A stretch of 64,000 bases of DNA. Origin: JACVRW01 sp963812415. Lineage in GTDB: Bacteria; Actinomycetota; Thermoleophilia; Solirubrobacterales; Thermoleophilaceae. Shown piece after piece: positions 24,274 to 33,847 of this stretch. Below the pieces are notes generated by a model. It saw nothing but the letters and a program-made list of their open reading frames with translations, did no database searches and was not told the DNA's origin. Location of the stretch: NCBI GenBank assembly GCA_963812415.1, contig CAWEVH010000034.1:1-64000 (forward strand), written 5' to 3'. A program made the position numbers and the translations under genes. Position 1 is the first letter of the stretch, and each line of letters starts with the position of its first letter.

Positions 24274-25685
24274 GGCGAGGGCGCCACCGCGTCGATCTCC
24301 ACCGGCCCCTTGCCGAGCGAGCGCAGGCGGAGGGAGTGGCTACCGGCCTCGAGCGTCCTCGACACCCAGAGCACGCTCCGGTGGCCCGAGCGTCCGCGCG
24401 CGCGTACGACGCTGCTCTCGCCGTCGACCGTGACCCGCAGGCGGCCGCCGCGCGGCAGCCTGCGGCCGATCAGCGCGACCTGGGTGCCGTCGAAGCGCAG
24501 GCGGGCGGTGGCGCCGGGGCGGGCCGCTCGCATCACGGTCCGGCCCCACGCCTCCTGGGCCCTGACCCGCTTCCACGCGCGCGAGAAGCTGAGCAGCCGG
24601 CGGTCGCGGTCGTCGATCGGCATCATCACCGGGTTGGTCACGATCGTTGCGGTGTTGAGCGCCCGGTCCGTCGCACTGATCCGGAACCGGTAGGCGGCCC
24701 CGCGATCGCCCCGGAAGTGCACCCCGCTGACCGGCGCCTTGTCGACGAGCGGCCTCCACTCGGCCTGCGAGGCGGCAGCGCCGGCATGGACCTGGCTGAC
24801 CTCGACGGACGAGTGGGCCACGCCGCTGCCAAGGCCGTCCTGGGCGGCCCACGAGACAAGCAGGGTGCGCGAGCGGCTCGCGCTGCTCGCGAGCACCCGT
24901 CCCGGCAGGTCGGGCTCGCTCGACTCGAACGGGGTCCGCACCACCGGCCCCTCGCGGTCGGTCGAGCTGCACGGAAGCGCGCCGGCCGGGTCGACGCAGA
25001 GCACGACCGCGTTCGAGCGAATCGCGCCGGCCCGCTCGGCCTTCAGCCGATAGATGCCCTCGTCGGCGAACGAGACCGTGGCCACGCCGTCGGCGCCCGT
25101 GACCGCGCCCGCGACGGTCGCGCCCGCCTGCGGCGAGCCGTCCTGGCCGTCGACCGCCTTGAAGCTGACGCTCTCGCCGGTGGTGGCCGAGGCGGGCCCA
25201 CTGAGGCGGAGCAGCGGCGAGCTCGCGAAGTCCTCGTAGGCGAACACCACGTCGTCGCCCTGGGCGACGCGCTGGCCGCAGCCGCCGACCTGCGCGAAGG
25301 CCCAGTTCACGAAGAGCGCGAGGTAGTGGCTGCTCGAGTCGATCGAGTCGGGACCGATGCGCAGGAACGGGTAGTAGTCGCTGAAGCTCGAGTCCCAGCG
25401 AGCGTCCCAGACGAAGCCGTTCGCCCGGGCGCCGTCGTCGAGGGCGCCGATGGCGGTGGGACCGGAGGGGGCGCCGACGCTCGAGCCGTCGCAGGTACGC
25501 GGCTGGCCGTCGGCCGGCGTCGTGACCTGGTGGACGTCGGTCACGACCGGGCCTTCGAAGATCGTGGACGTCGCTCCCTCGACGCGCAGGTTCACGGTCA
25601 CTGGCGCGGCGGACGCAGCCGCCGGACAGGCCAGGATGAGCAGGACAAGCGCGCCTCTGATGACGCGACGCGAGCGGTTGGACAT
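24270..25685 (-). CDS. Secreted protein with N-terminal DUF4430-like region, first gene of riboswitch operon
   Basis: Exported protein of 471 residues; the signal peptide RGALVLLILACPAAASAAP is clear. The first strand VNLRVEGATSTIFEGPV and the HYLALFVNWAFAQVGGCGQR region resemble the extended DUF4430 (transcobalamin-like) proteins of Thermoleophilia. Later parts hold Ig-like segments (VSFKAVDGQDGSPQAGATV, YRFRISATDRALNT) and a C-terminal beta domain (QVALIGRRLPRGGRLRV, LEAGSHSLRLRSLG) like those that bind cell-surface carbohydrate, though this is a guess. ATG at 25685 is used, not the longer frame, because the upstream part is the riboswitch. It is the leading gene, 33 bases after the riboswitch. 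Confidence 0.8.
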   Translation of the reverse strand: MSNRSRRVIRGALVLLILACPAAASAAPVTVNLRVEGATSTIFEGPVVTDVHQVTTPADGQPRTCDGSSVGAPSGPTAIGALDDGARANGFVWDARWDSSFSDYYPFLRIGPDSIDSSSHYLALFVNWAFAQVGGCGQRVAQGDDVVFAYEDFASSPLLRLSGPASATTGESVSFKAVDGQDGSPQAGATVAGAVTGADGVATVSFADEGIYRLKAERAGAIRSNAVVLCVDPAGALPCSSTDREGPVVRTPFESSEPDLPGRVLASSASRSRTLLVSWAAQDGLGSGVAHSSVEVSQVHAGAAASQAEWRPLVDKAPVSGVHFRGDRGAAYRFRISATDRALNTATIVTNPVMMPIDDRDRRLLSFSRAWKRVRAQEAWGRTVMRAARPGATARLRFDGTQVALIGRRLPRGGRLRVTVDGESSVVRARGRSGHRSVLWVSRTLEAGSHSLRLRSLGKGPVEIDAVAPSP

Positions 25686-25717
25686 GGAGCCACCCCTTCC
25701 TCGAGGGTCGTATGGGC

Positions 25718-25886
25718 TGCGGCCGGAGTCAGGTCTCCTGGCTTTGGGCTCTGCGCCGCGCCTTCCCGGAGAACCGTCGGCTCCCCAGTGGCTCCATGCG
25801 ACGCATCGGCGCCCATTCACAGTGGCGGGACCGCGTCGGCTTCACACCGAACTTCCCTGCACCACCGGCCGTATGAACGGGCCGCA
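25718..25886 (-). promoter_or_regulatory. Cobalamin riboswitch
   Basis: Read on the minus strand, this has the B12 box GCCAGGAGACCTGACT (25742-25727), the core GCAGGGAAGTTCGGTGTGAA (near 25863-25844) and CCCGCCACTGTGA (near 25828-25816), all diagnostic of the adenosylcobalamin class. The closing P1 stem pairs TGCGGCC (25886-25880) with GGCCGCA (25724-25718). It lies 33 bases upstream of the first gene of the ECF/DUF4430 operon, so binding of cobalamin should lower expression of the whole uptake system. Confidence 0.95.
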
Positions 25887-25943
25887 TCCTACCGCCACTC
25901 ATGGGCAAACGCGACCGCCACCGCTACAATCGCCCGCCGACGG

Positions 25944-26016
25944 GCCGCCATCGTCTAGGGGACTAGGACGCCGCCCTCTCACGGCGGAAACCGGGGTTCG
26001 AATCCCCGTGGCGGTA
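25944..26016 (+). tRNA. tRNA-Glu (anticodon CTC)
   Basis: Cloverleaf visible: acceptor GCCGCCA pairs with TGGCGGT (one G-T pair), the anticodon stem CCGCC/GGCGG encloses CTCTCAC with anticodon CTC, and the T arm is CGGGG-TTCGAAT-CCCCG. Discriminator A at 26016; no encoded CCA. Element-like gene remnants follow immediately downstream. Confidence 0.95.
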
Positions 26017-26183
26017 CTGCGCGCGCCCGCTCTCTGAGCGGGTTTGCTGCTTCTCAGGGCGCCCGCGGGACAGTGGGCGGGACAAACCGAGCCGCTCCGC
26101 CGCCCAAATCGTCCTCGGGAACGATTCCCTGGCGCGGCCAGGTGCGCGCGAAAAACGGGAGTGCCTGAGATGGCCCCGTCTGA

Positions 26184-26738
26184 CCGCGCCTATGGCCAAC
26201 CGGGATCGAAGGCCGCGGCGGGCGCCAGGCCGCGCACAAGCTGCTGCTGGAGCACGAGGAGCGCGACGAGTTGCCGACCTCGAACCGCTTCCTGTTCTAC
26301 GAGCTGGTGCAGCTCGGCGTGCTCGACAAGACCAAAACGCGCCAGACCGGCCGCGGCGCCGACCAGGACCTCTCCGACGCCTCGAAGTGGCTGCGCGACG
26401 AGGGCGTCGTGCCGTGGGACTGGATCGTGGACGAGACGCGCAGCCTGACCCAGTGGGCGTACCGCGCGAACGTGGCCGAGTACGTCAGGTCCTCGGTCTG
26501 GGCGGCACGCATCGACTGCTGGGCGGGCGAGCCGCCACCACTGATCATCTGCGAGTCGCGGACCTTCGGGGGCGTCCTCCGCCGCGGACTGGCGGGCGAG
26601 TACCTCTGCCCCGTCACGTCCACCAACGGCCAGGTCGGCGGCTTCCTCCAGCTCGCAGGGCCGCGTCCACCTTCACCCAGATCGGCTCCGATTTCTGACG
26701 GTGCGAGCGAGCATGCGGCCCCTCTGCGTTGCGCATAG
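26184..26738 (+). pseudogene. Remnant of a conserved accessory-element gene
   Basis: From 26203 the frame reads GIEGRGGRQAAHKLLLEHEE and goes on with TSNRFLFYELVQLGVLDKTK, SKWLRDEGVVPWDWIVDETR and IICESRTFGGVLRRGLAGEY. This pattern is familiar from proteins of actinobacterial genomic islands, but I know no function. There is no ATG or GTG in this frame before TTG at 26271; the natural start (possibly ATG at 26170 or 26192) is in another frame, so the 5' end is frameshifted. After VGGFLQ the sequence turns into low-complexity residues, so the 3' end also seems lost. It lies 170 bases after tRNA-Glu. Confidence 0.55.
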
Positions 26739-26800
26739 AAGTCCTGCAAATGGGCATATTTTCCGCTACCACGTCAGGTGCCGGTCGTACGATCCGCGGC

Positions 26801-27106
26801 ATGGCAGACAACGAGATGGACATCAACGCGATGCTCGCGAACCTCCAGCGCGCACACGACGACCTGCTGAAGATCGCTGAGCAGGACGAAGCCACCCCGT
26901 TTGACGAAGACACGTGGGAGCAGCGCGCTGAGCAGATCCAGGACCCTGTGGAGCGGCTTCGGTTCCAGGCGAACGTGCTCCAGATGCGGAACAACGCCCT
27001 GACGACCAACCAGATCAACCTGATGATGCGGCGCATCCTCAACCTGGAGGCGGCGGTGCTTGTGCTCGGGCAGCGCGTGGGACAGCTCACGGGCGAGGCC
27101 GACTAG
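26801..27106 (+). CDS. Small helical hypothetical protein
   Basis: I do not recognise this 101-residue protein, MADNEMDINAML onward. It is acidic and almost wholly helical with heptad-like spacing (LANLQRAHDDLLKIAEQ, VERLRFQANVLQMRNNAL, ILNLEAAVLVLGQRVGQL), predicting a coiled-coil. ATG at 26801 is preferred over an upstream TTG because the coding pattern begins there. It sits in the element-like segment behind tRNA-Glu. Confidence 0.6.
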   Translation: MADNEMDINAMLANLQRAHDDLLKIAEQDEATPFDEDTWEQRAEQIQDPVERLRFQANVLQMRNNALTTNQINLMMRRILNLEAAVLVLGQRVGQLTGEAD

Positions 27107-27150
27107 AGCCAGCCGAGCAGCTTCACCGGCGCTGCGCTGCGCAGGAACGG

Positions 27151-27444
27151 CTAGCCCCGCTCAGGCCCGATGACGGCGGCGCTCGCGTCGAAGAACCGGG
27201 ACATTGCCTGCTGGCTGGCCTCTCCGAGGTTCGTCGTGCCGTGCTCCGTCTCCCGCGTGCGACTCCATTTCGCCCAGTGGGTGTAGTGGGCGCCAACCGC
27301 GTTGTGAGCCAGCCGGTACGCCCGGGCGACCTCGTGCTCGGAGCCTAGTCTGGCCATTATTCGCGCCTCGTACGCCCACACGACGTGGAGGCTCTCTTTG
27401 AGGCGAGGCAGTGCCTGAGCGATGCCCTCGGGGCTCGGCTCCAC
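27151..27444 (-). CDS. Small hypothetical protein
   Basis: Unrecognised soluble protein of 97 residues from a GTG start. The sequence looks coding (SLHVVWAYEARIMARLGSE, AYRLAHNAVGAHYTHWAKW, ATNLGEASQ-like, SRFFDASAAVIGPERG) and is helical. It could be a short accessory gene of the same element-like segment; no motif gives a function. Confidence 0.45.
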   Translation of the reverse strand: MEPSPEGIAQALPRLKESLHVVWAYEARIMARLGSEHEVARAYRLAHNAVGAHYTHWAKWSRTRETEHGTTNLGEASQQAMSRFFDASAAVIGPERG

Positions 27445-27595
27445 GCCTCCCCCGGCGCCCAGGACGTGCTGAGTTCACCTGCGTATGGCAGGTCAACCCA
27501 GGACGACCGGGCCCTCCCGGCCTAGCGTCCTGACTTTGTACGCCAGGAGCGACCAAACCCAGGACGTGTGCGCCCTGCCGACCGCAGCGCCCACA

Positions 27596-29998
27596 TCAGG
27601 CTCCTGCGACCGGTTCCGGCTCGGCTTTCGGAGGGGTGGTTGGCGGCGGCTTGTCGTCGAAGTACGCCGACCCCTCGATGCTGATGTGCGGCAGAATCCG
27701 GTCGAGCCAGCGGGGCAACCAGAGCGTCTTCCTGCCGGCGAGCGTGATCAAGGCGGGCACGAAGAGGCACACCACGAGCGCGTCGATCGCGACCGCCGTG
27801 GCCAGGCCGAGTCCGAACTGCTTGATCGTCGGGTCGCCGTTCAGGACGAAGCTGGCGAACACGCAGAACATGACCGCCGCGGCCGCCCCGATGATCCGCC
27901 CGGAGTAGCCGAGTCCCTCGATTACGGTCGCGCGGGCGCCCTTGCCCTCCTTGAAGTGCTCCTGGATCTGGGTGAGCAGGAAGACCTGGTAGTCGGTCGA
28001 GAGCCCGAACAGGATCGCGAACATGATCAACGGCACGAAGCTGACGACGGGTATTGCCCCGTCGAGTCCGATCAGGCTGATGGCAAAGCCCTCCTGGAAG
28101 ACGAGCGTGAGCACGCCGTAGGCCGCGCCGACCGAGATCAGGTTCATCACGGCTGCCTGCGTGGGGATGAGGATCGAGCGGAACCCGATCAGCAGCACCA
28201 GGAAGCTGAGCGCCGCCACGACCAGGATGACAAGCGGCAGCTTGCTGGTGATCTTGTCGGCGAGGTCGACATAGGCGGCTGTGGTGCCGCCGACGAAGGC
28301 CGTCATGCCCTGGCCCTTGGTCGCTTTCGGGATCGTCGTATCCCGCAGGTCCGAGACCAGGTTCTCGGTATCGAGGTCGGAGGGCGACGTCGTGGGAATC
28401 AGCGTGTAGACCGCCGCGGTCCCTTGCTTGTTGACCAGCGGCTGCGTCACCGACTTGACGCCCTTGGTCTTCTGGAGGTCTGTTCGCAGGGTCTGGAGGC
28501 GCGGGTCGGTTGCCGGCTGCTCGGCCTGCTTCTTCTTGTTGGCGAGCTCGTTGGACTGCTTCTGCGTCTGCTGCTTCGCCTCGTCCTGCGCCTGCTGCTG
28601 CGTCGCGCCCTCGGCCAGTGCTTCCTGCTCGATCTGCTGCTGCTGCTGCTGCAACTGCTTCTCGTTCGAGTTGATCTTGTTGAGGTTCTTCTGATTCGGC
28701 TTCGCGGGCTGGCTGAGCTGGGCGGAGATCAGGAACGGCCCGTTCGTCCCCGCCCCGAAGCCCTCGGTGATCAGGTCGTAGGCCTGGCGTGCGGTCGTGT
28801 CGGTCGGCTCCGCGCCGACGTCCTCCTGCCCCAGACGCAGCGACAGCGTGGGGATCGAAAGCGCCACCAGGATCACCAGCACCGCGATCATCACCGGCCA
28901 GCGGTGATTGCTGATCCCCGTGGCCAACCGCGTCCAGAGCGGGGATTGCTTCTCGGCTGCACGGACCTTGCGGAACGGCAGCGTGAGCGCCGAGACGTGC
29001 GATCCGACCAGCCCGAACATGGCGGGCAGAAGGGTGAGCGCGGCAAGAATGGCGAAGGCCACTGCGATCGCCGACGTGTAGCCCAGGGTCGTGACCAGCG
29101 GGATGCCGGCGACCACCAGCGCCAGGAGGGAGATCGCGACGGTGCCACCCGCGAACAGGACCGCGCCACCGGCGGTCGCACTCGCGCGCGCTATCGACTC
29201 GCGCACCTCCATGCCCTCACTGACTTGCGTGCGGTGCTTCGTCACGATGAACAGCGAGTAGTCGATCCCGACGGCGAGCCCGATCATCGTCGCCAGCGTG
29301 GGTGCGGTCGTGGGGATGTCGGCGATGTGGCTGAGCAGCGTCACGACGCTCAGGCCGCACAGCAGGCCGAGCACGGCGGTGAGTATCGGCAGCCCCATCG
29401 CCACCGCCGAGCCGAAGACGAGCAGCAGGATCAGCATCGCGGCCAGGATCCCGATCTTGTCGCTGGCCCCCGTGTCCGGCTTGGATAGCTCCTGGCCGAC
29501 GTAGCCGCCGATCGCAACCTGGAGCCCCGCCTTCTTCGCCGGGTTTGCGGCGTCGAGCACGGCTTGGGACTCGTCCACGGTGATCGAGCCCTGACCCACG
29601 TCGAGCGCTACCGAGATGTAGCCGATCTGCTTGTTCTTGCTGAGCGCACCCGACCCGGCGTCGCTCAAGGGGCTGACGGCGGCCGTCACGTGCGGCGTCT
29701 TCTTGAGCGCGCTCACCGACGAATTGATGGCCTTCGAGTACTTCGAGTCCGTCAGCTTGCCGCTGTCGGTGGCGACGACCAGCGGGTTCGTTCCGTACGC
29801 CTGGCTCGGGAAGCGGTTGCTCAGAAGGTCGGTCGCGCTCTGGCTCCCAGTGCCGGGCAGGGTCACGTTGTTGGTGGTCAGCGAACCGGCCTGTCCGGCG
29901 ACGACAACAAGCGCCACGACCAGAACGGCCCACAGCCCGAGCACCACGAAGTGCCAGCGTGCGCAGGCGTGGCCGAGTCGGTAGAGCAGGCGAGTCAT
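27596..29998 (-). CDS. MMPL-family RND transporter
   Basis: Inner-membrane transporter of 800 residues with the twelve-helix MMPL/RND layout. Helix 1 is HFVVLGLWAVLVVALVVVAG; then a large extracytoplasmic loop (PSQAYGTNPLVVATD), helices 2-6 with GIDYSLFIVTKHR, the sterol-sensing-like Asp motif, a central second loop, and helices 8-12 with FGLSTDYQVFLLTQIQEHF. The second loop contains an unusual glutamine-rich coiled-coil at about residues 440-500 (KQLQQQQQQIEQEALAEG). Actinobacterial members export lipids or hydrophobic drugs; the substrate is unknown. The next gene upstream on the same strand is a LuxR ATPase 205 bases away, which may regulate it. Confidence 0.92.
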   Translation of the reverse strand: MTRLLYRLGHACARWHFVVLGLWAVLVVALVVVAGQAGSLTTNNVTLPGTGSQSATDLLSNRFPSQAYGTNPLVVATDSGKLTDSKYSKAINSSVSALKKTPHVTAAVSPLSDAGSGALSKNKQIGYISVALDVGQGSITVDESQAVLDAANPAKKAGLQVAIGGYVGQELSKPDTGASDKIGILAAMLILLLVFGSAVAMGLPILTAVLGLLCGLSVVTLLSHIADIPTTAPTLATMIGLAVGIDYSLFIVTKHRTQVSEGMEVRESIARASATAGGAVLFAGGTVAISLLALVVAGIPLVTTLGYTSAIAVAFAILAALTLLPAMFGLVGSHVSALTLPFRKVRAAEKQSPLWTRLATGISNHRWPVMIAVLVILVALSIPTLSLRLGQEDVGAEPTDTTARQAYDLITEGFGAGTNGPFLISAQLSQPAKPNQKNLNKINSNEKQLQQQQQQIEQEALAEGATQQQAQDEAKQQTQKQSNELANKKKQAEQPATDPRLQTLRTDLQKTKGVKSVTQPLVNKQGTAAVYTLIPTTSPSDLDTENLVSDLRDTTIPKATKGQGMTAFVGGTTAAYVDLADKITSKLPLVILVVAALSFLVLLIGFRSILIPTQAAVMNLISVGAAYGVLTLVFQEGFAISLIGLDGAIPVVSFVPLIMFAILFGLSTDYQVFLLTQIQEHFKEGKGARATVIEGLGYSGRIIGAAAAVMFCVFASFVLNGDPTIKQFGLGLATAVAIDALVVCLFVPALITLAGRKTLWLPRWLDRILPHISIEGSAYFDDKPPPTTPPKAEPEPVAGA

Positions 29999-30202
29999 GC
30001 AAACCTCCTAGCGCCGCTGAGGCGAGGCGAGCGAGTGCCACAACCGTATGCCGTGCAAACGAGGCGCGCAAGGCTTTGCGAGACCTGCACCACAGCTGTC
30101 ATGAGCGCAATCGTCCGCGTCTCACCGAGCGAAAACAAGAGGGGGACCCCCCGTGTTATCCCTACCGTTTCGCGGGCGCGCGCCGTCCGAAGCCGCTAGC
30201 CG

Positions 30203-33078
30203 CTAGCCGATGGCCGCCGGCAGCTGGAAGCGAGACCGGATCCCGAGCTTCTGGTAGGCGCTCGAGAGATGGCGCTCGACGGTTTTCTCGGTCACGAACA
30301 GCGCCTGCGCGACTTCCCGGTTGGTGTGCCCCTCAGCCACCTGGCGGCATACGCGCCACTCCGCCGCAGTCAGCGCGCCCGGCCCCGTCAGCTCTTCCCT
30401 CGGACGACGCCCTGGTCCGGAGTGCAGCTCGGCCCGTGCGCGCTCGGCCAGCGCGACCGCTCCACACTCGTCTGCAACCTCGATCGCCCTCCGCTGGACC
30501 TCTCGCCCTTCACGCCGCCGTCCCGCGCGGCCGAGCTCTGCGCCGAGCCCCGCGAGCGCGTGAGCCAGCTCCAGGCGCGCAGAACTGCTGTCCAGTAGCG
30601 AGATGGCTTCCTCGAGCAGTTCAAGCCCCTCGCGTCCACCGATCGCGAGCCCGGCGCAGCGCAGTGAGCGTCCCAACGCCCCAGGTGCGCCGACGCGCCG
30701 TGCCATAGCGAGGTGCTCCCGGGCGAGCCCGACGGCCGTCTGCGACTCTCCTAGCGAGGCGAGCGCCGGCGCCGCGAACGCCTTCCAGTCGCCCCCCGGC
30801 CACGGCACGTCGTACGCCTCGAGCCGCTCGCCACACCACATCAGATCGGCGACGCCCTCGCGCAGGTGGCCCTCGGCTAGACGCAGCCGCCCGCGCGCGA
30901 TCAGGAACTGGTCGACGTACAGGCGATCCTCGGCGATCCCGAGCTCCTCGCCCGTCTGCGCCAGCTCGGCCGCGGCGGCGAGCTCTCCACGCTCAATCTG
31001 CACGACCATCGCCACAGCGAGGAGCTGCAGCAGAGCGAAATGCTGGTTCTCCACGAGCAGCAGTCCGGTCTCGGCCTCGACCTGTGCGTCGTGCAGCGAA
31101 CCCTGGGCGAGCGCGATCGCGGCGCGCCGGCCGTGGATGAGGCCCTGTCTCGTCGCGTGGCCCTCATGGCGGGCGCCTTCGAGTGCGAGGTCGAGCCACC
31201 GCAGGGCCTGGTCGTACTGCTCCCCGAGCTCGAGCGTCACGAGCGCGAGAAACGTGGCGTTCGTCGCAGCGCCGGCCGGGAGCCCGGCCGCGAGCGCCGC
31301 CTGCGCCTCCTCCACGGCCGCCGCGGCCGAGCCGCCCTGAACGAGCTGCTCCTGCGCCGCGTGGATTCTCGCCACGGCCTCGAAGCCGGGATGACCGCCC
31401 GCCTGCTCGCTGAAGCGCTTCAGGTGTGCGGCGAGCCCGGCACGCAGGCGCGGCACGGCTGTCGCGACCATCAACAGCTCAGAGCCCAGCTCGAGCGAGC
31501 GCTCGGGGTCGAGCTGGCGCAGCTGGTCGGCAAGCGCAGCCAGCGCGTCGACGGCGGCCTCCGCCGAACGACCGCCCGACGCGATCGCGCAGCGCCCCAG
31601 CATGGACGCCGCGTCGGCTCGATCATCGGCTCGGCGCCCGAGCTCAGGGCCGAGCGCAGATGATCTTCGGCTGCCTCGAACTGCATCGAGGCCACCTCGC
31701 ACGTTCCAAGCTCGGTCAACATCTCCGCGCGTTCGTGCTCCTCCGGGGATTCCGCAAGCGCCCGGCGCAGGCGCGTCGCCGCCGCGCCCGGAGCGCCGCG
31801 TCGAGCCGCGAGGCGGGCGGCTGATCTGAGCAGCTCGACCCTGCCTGGATCTCCGGTCGCGGCGGTCAACAGCAGGTGCGCGGTCACGCGTTCGGGCGAC
31901 GCGCCCTCCCCTGCGAGCGCGTCGGCTGCCGCGGCGTGCCGCGCCTGGCGCTCGCCGGGCGCGAGATCCTCATACAGGGCCGCGCGAACGATCGGATGGA
32001 CAAACCCCAGGCGCTCGACGGAGGCGAAGATGTCAGCCCGGACGAGGTCGTCGGCCGCCGTTCGGGCGGCGTCCTCGCTCAGACCTGACACTTCGCAGGC
32101 GAGCTCCAGCTCGCTGTCGTCTCCCAGCACGGCGACCGCCCTCGCCAGCTCGCTCGCATCAGGGCCGAGCGCGGCGAGTCGATGCAGGACGAAACGGCTC
32201 ACAGCCGCCGGACCGACTGCCCGCACCTCGCTCGCCGCGTCCACCGACGGCGCGACCCCCGCCGCCTCGAGCGCGCCAAGCAGCTCCCGCAGGAACAGGG
32301 GGTTGCCGCCGGTCGCTCGATGACACGCGCGGCAGAACTCGTCGGCCGCCTCCGCGCCCAGGCGCTCCCGCGCCAGGTCCACCGAAGCGGACTCGCTCAG
32401 CGGTCGCGGTTGCATCACGCCCGCCTCGGGACGCGACGCCACCTGCGCCCACAGCGACCCTCCGTCGACCGCAGCCGAATCTGGTCGTCGCCCGGCGAGG
32501 AGCATCGCGACCCGCAGCCCTTCGATGCGCTGCGCCAGATACGCCAGGAAGCGCAGCGAGTCGCGATCGACCCACTGGCAATCGTCGACCGACACGAGCA
32601 GCGGAGCGCGGTCGGCGAGGTTCACGACCAGCCAGTAAAGGCTGTGCAGGGCCTCGAACCCGACCTCGGCACTCGTCGCTTGGCGCTCGTCCGGCTCGAA
32701 CAAGCGCGCTGCGGGACCGGCCGCGCCGGCGAACAGCTCGTCGCGCCCGGGAGCCACGCCGATCATCGGCTCCAGCAGCTGGCGCACGATGCCGAACGCG
32801 AACGGCTGCTCGAGCTCCGATCCCCTCGCCTCGAGGGGCGTGACGCCGGCCTGCACGGCCGCCGCTCGCGCCTCGCGGACGAGCTCGGTCTTGCCAACCC
32901 CGGCCGGCCCCTCGACCAGGAGCAGCGTCCCTACTCCGATGCGGGCCTGCTCCAGGCCTTCGCGCAGCGCCCCAAGCTCCCGCTCGCGCTCGCGCAGAGA
33001 CCCGGCCGAAGCGAACGACACGGCAGGAAGATACACCGCGGCCGGGCGCGCACAGAGATGAAACCCGGGGGGAAACAC
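30203..33078 (-). CDS. LuxR-family AAA ATPase transcription regulator (LAL type), frameshifted
   Basis: Large ATP-dependent activator of about 955 residues after repair of one frame break near 31620. The N-terminal ATPase has Walker A VEGPAGVGKTELVREA and Walker B PLLVSVDDCQWVDRDSL, and the typical TGGNPLFLRELL sensor-type motif. The middle is TPR-like helical repeats. The C-terminal end is a LuxR helix-turn-helix: LTAAEWRVCRQVAEGHTNREV and KTVERHLSSAYQKLGIRSR. Two starts are possible: GTG at 33078 with GGGAGGA before it (preferred), or GTG at 33021, at the ATPase start. It is divergent from the SnoaL-like gene at 33095 and lies upstream of the MMPL transporter. Confidence 0.85.
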
Positions 33079-33094
33079 TCGGGGTTCCTCCCTT

Positions 33095-33574
33095 GTGAAC
33101 GCGACCCGCCGCCGACATCGTGGTGACTCGGTGGACAGCGCGAACGAGCTCAACAAGCGAAAGGTCAGGCTGTTCGTCGAGGCGGTCTGGAACGAAGGAC
33201 GCCTGGACCTGATCGACGAGCTGGTGGCCGCCGACTACATCGGCTGCGTCCAAGGCATCGAGATAGGCGTGCACGGCCCAGAGGGTGTGCACCAGCTGGT
33301 GTCATGCGGCCGCCGCGCCCACCCAGATCTGTACATCAAGATCGACGACCAGATCGCAGAGGACGACCGAGTCGCAACTCGCTGGCACGCGACGACTGAG
33401 GCGCCAGTCACTCGAGCGAGGACCACCTCAACGGACCGCACCCCGTGCTACGCAGGCATCTCCATCATTCGGCTCCTAGCCGGAAAACAGGTCGACTCAC
33501 ACACCGAATACCGGTACCTCGCCCCGTCTACCCCGGCCGTAACCGGACGGGCTTCTCGGTCCGCCGTCCGGTAA
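33095..33574 (+). CDS. SnoaL-like (ester cyclase type) protein
   Basis: Small protein (159 residues) of the NTF2-like SnoaL fold, judged by KRKVRLFVEAVWNEGRLDLI, ELVAADYIGC, GPEGVHQLVS and the TRWHATTE strand. Such proteins include polyketide cyclases and many of unknown activity. The last 20 residues (APSTPAVTGRASRSAVR) do not fit the fold and may be a late frame change. GTG at 33095 or GTG at 33131 could start it. It is divergent from the LuxR ATPase, only 16 bases apart. Confidence 0.7.
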   Translation: MNATRRRHRGDSVDSANELNKRKVRLFVEAVWNEGRLDLIDELVAADYIGCVQGIEIGVHGPEGVHQLVSCGRRAHPDLYIKIDDQIAEDDRVATRWHATTEAPVTRARTTSTDRTPCYAGISIIRLLAGKQVDSHTEYRYLAPSTPAVTGRASRSAVR

Positions 33575-33642
33575 CCGAACCTTCACCGGCCATTCACGGC
33601 CCGATTACAGTCCCAGCGCACCTGCGGCCGACACTCATTCCC

Positions 33643-33813
33643 ATGGAGTTCGCCGCGAGGTTGATCTTCATGGCCGCGGTCACCTGCTACCTGCTTGGCC
33701 GCATCTTCACCGCCGAGGCGGCGACTATTGAGATGGTCGTGTACGGGGCGACCGCCGCCCTCGGACTCGAGTTCGTGATCGCTTCGTGGCACGAGCGCTG
33801 GGCCACGAGTTAG
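33643..33813 (+). CDS. Small two-helix membrane protein
   Basis: A 56-residue frame, MEFAARLIFMAAVTCYLLG onward, predicts two transmembrane helices (LIFMAAVTCYLLGRIF and VVYGATAALGLEFVIA) joined by a short acidic turn. I do not know its function. It has no strong ribosome site and could be a chance frame, though composition fits a membrane peptide. Confidence 0.45.
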   Translation: MEFAARLIFMAAVTCYLLGRIFTAEAATIEMVVYGATAALGLEFVIASWHERWATS

Positions 33814-33847
33814 GGAACCCGAAGTCGACCTTCCGCCCGCCCGAGCC

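Noticed and set aside
27455..27565. Three copies of CCCAGGACG that looked like a direct-repeat array
   Set aside because: Only nine bases long, spacing uneven (about 35 and 60 bases), no conserved spacer; likely chance.
27485..29488. 667-codon plus-strand open frame with leucine-rich run
   Set aside because: Mirror of the MMPL gene; the leucine run is the complement of the Q-rich coding repeat.
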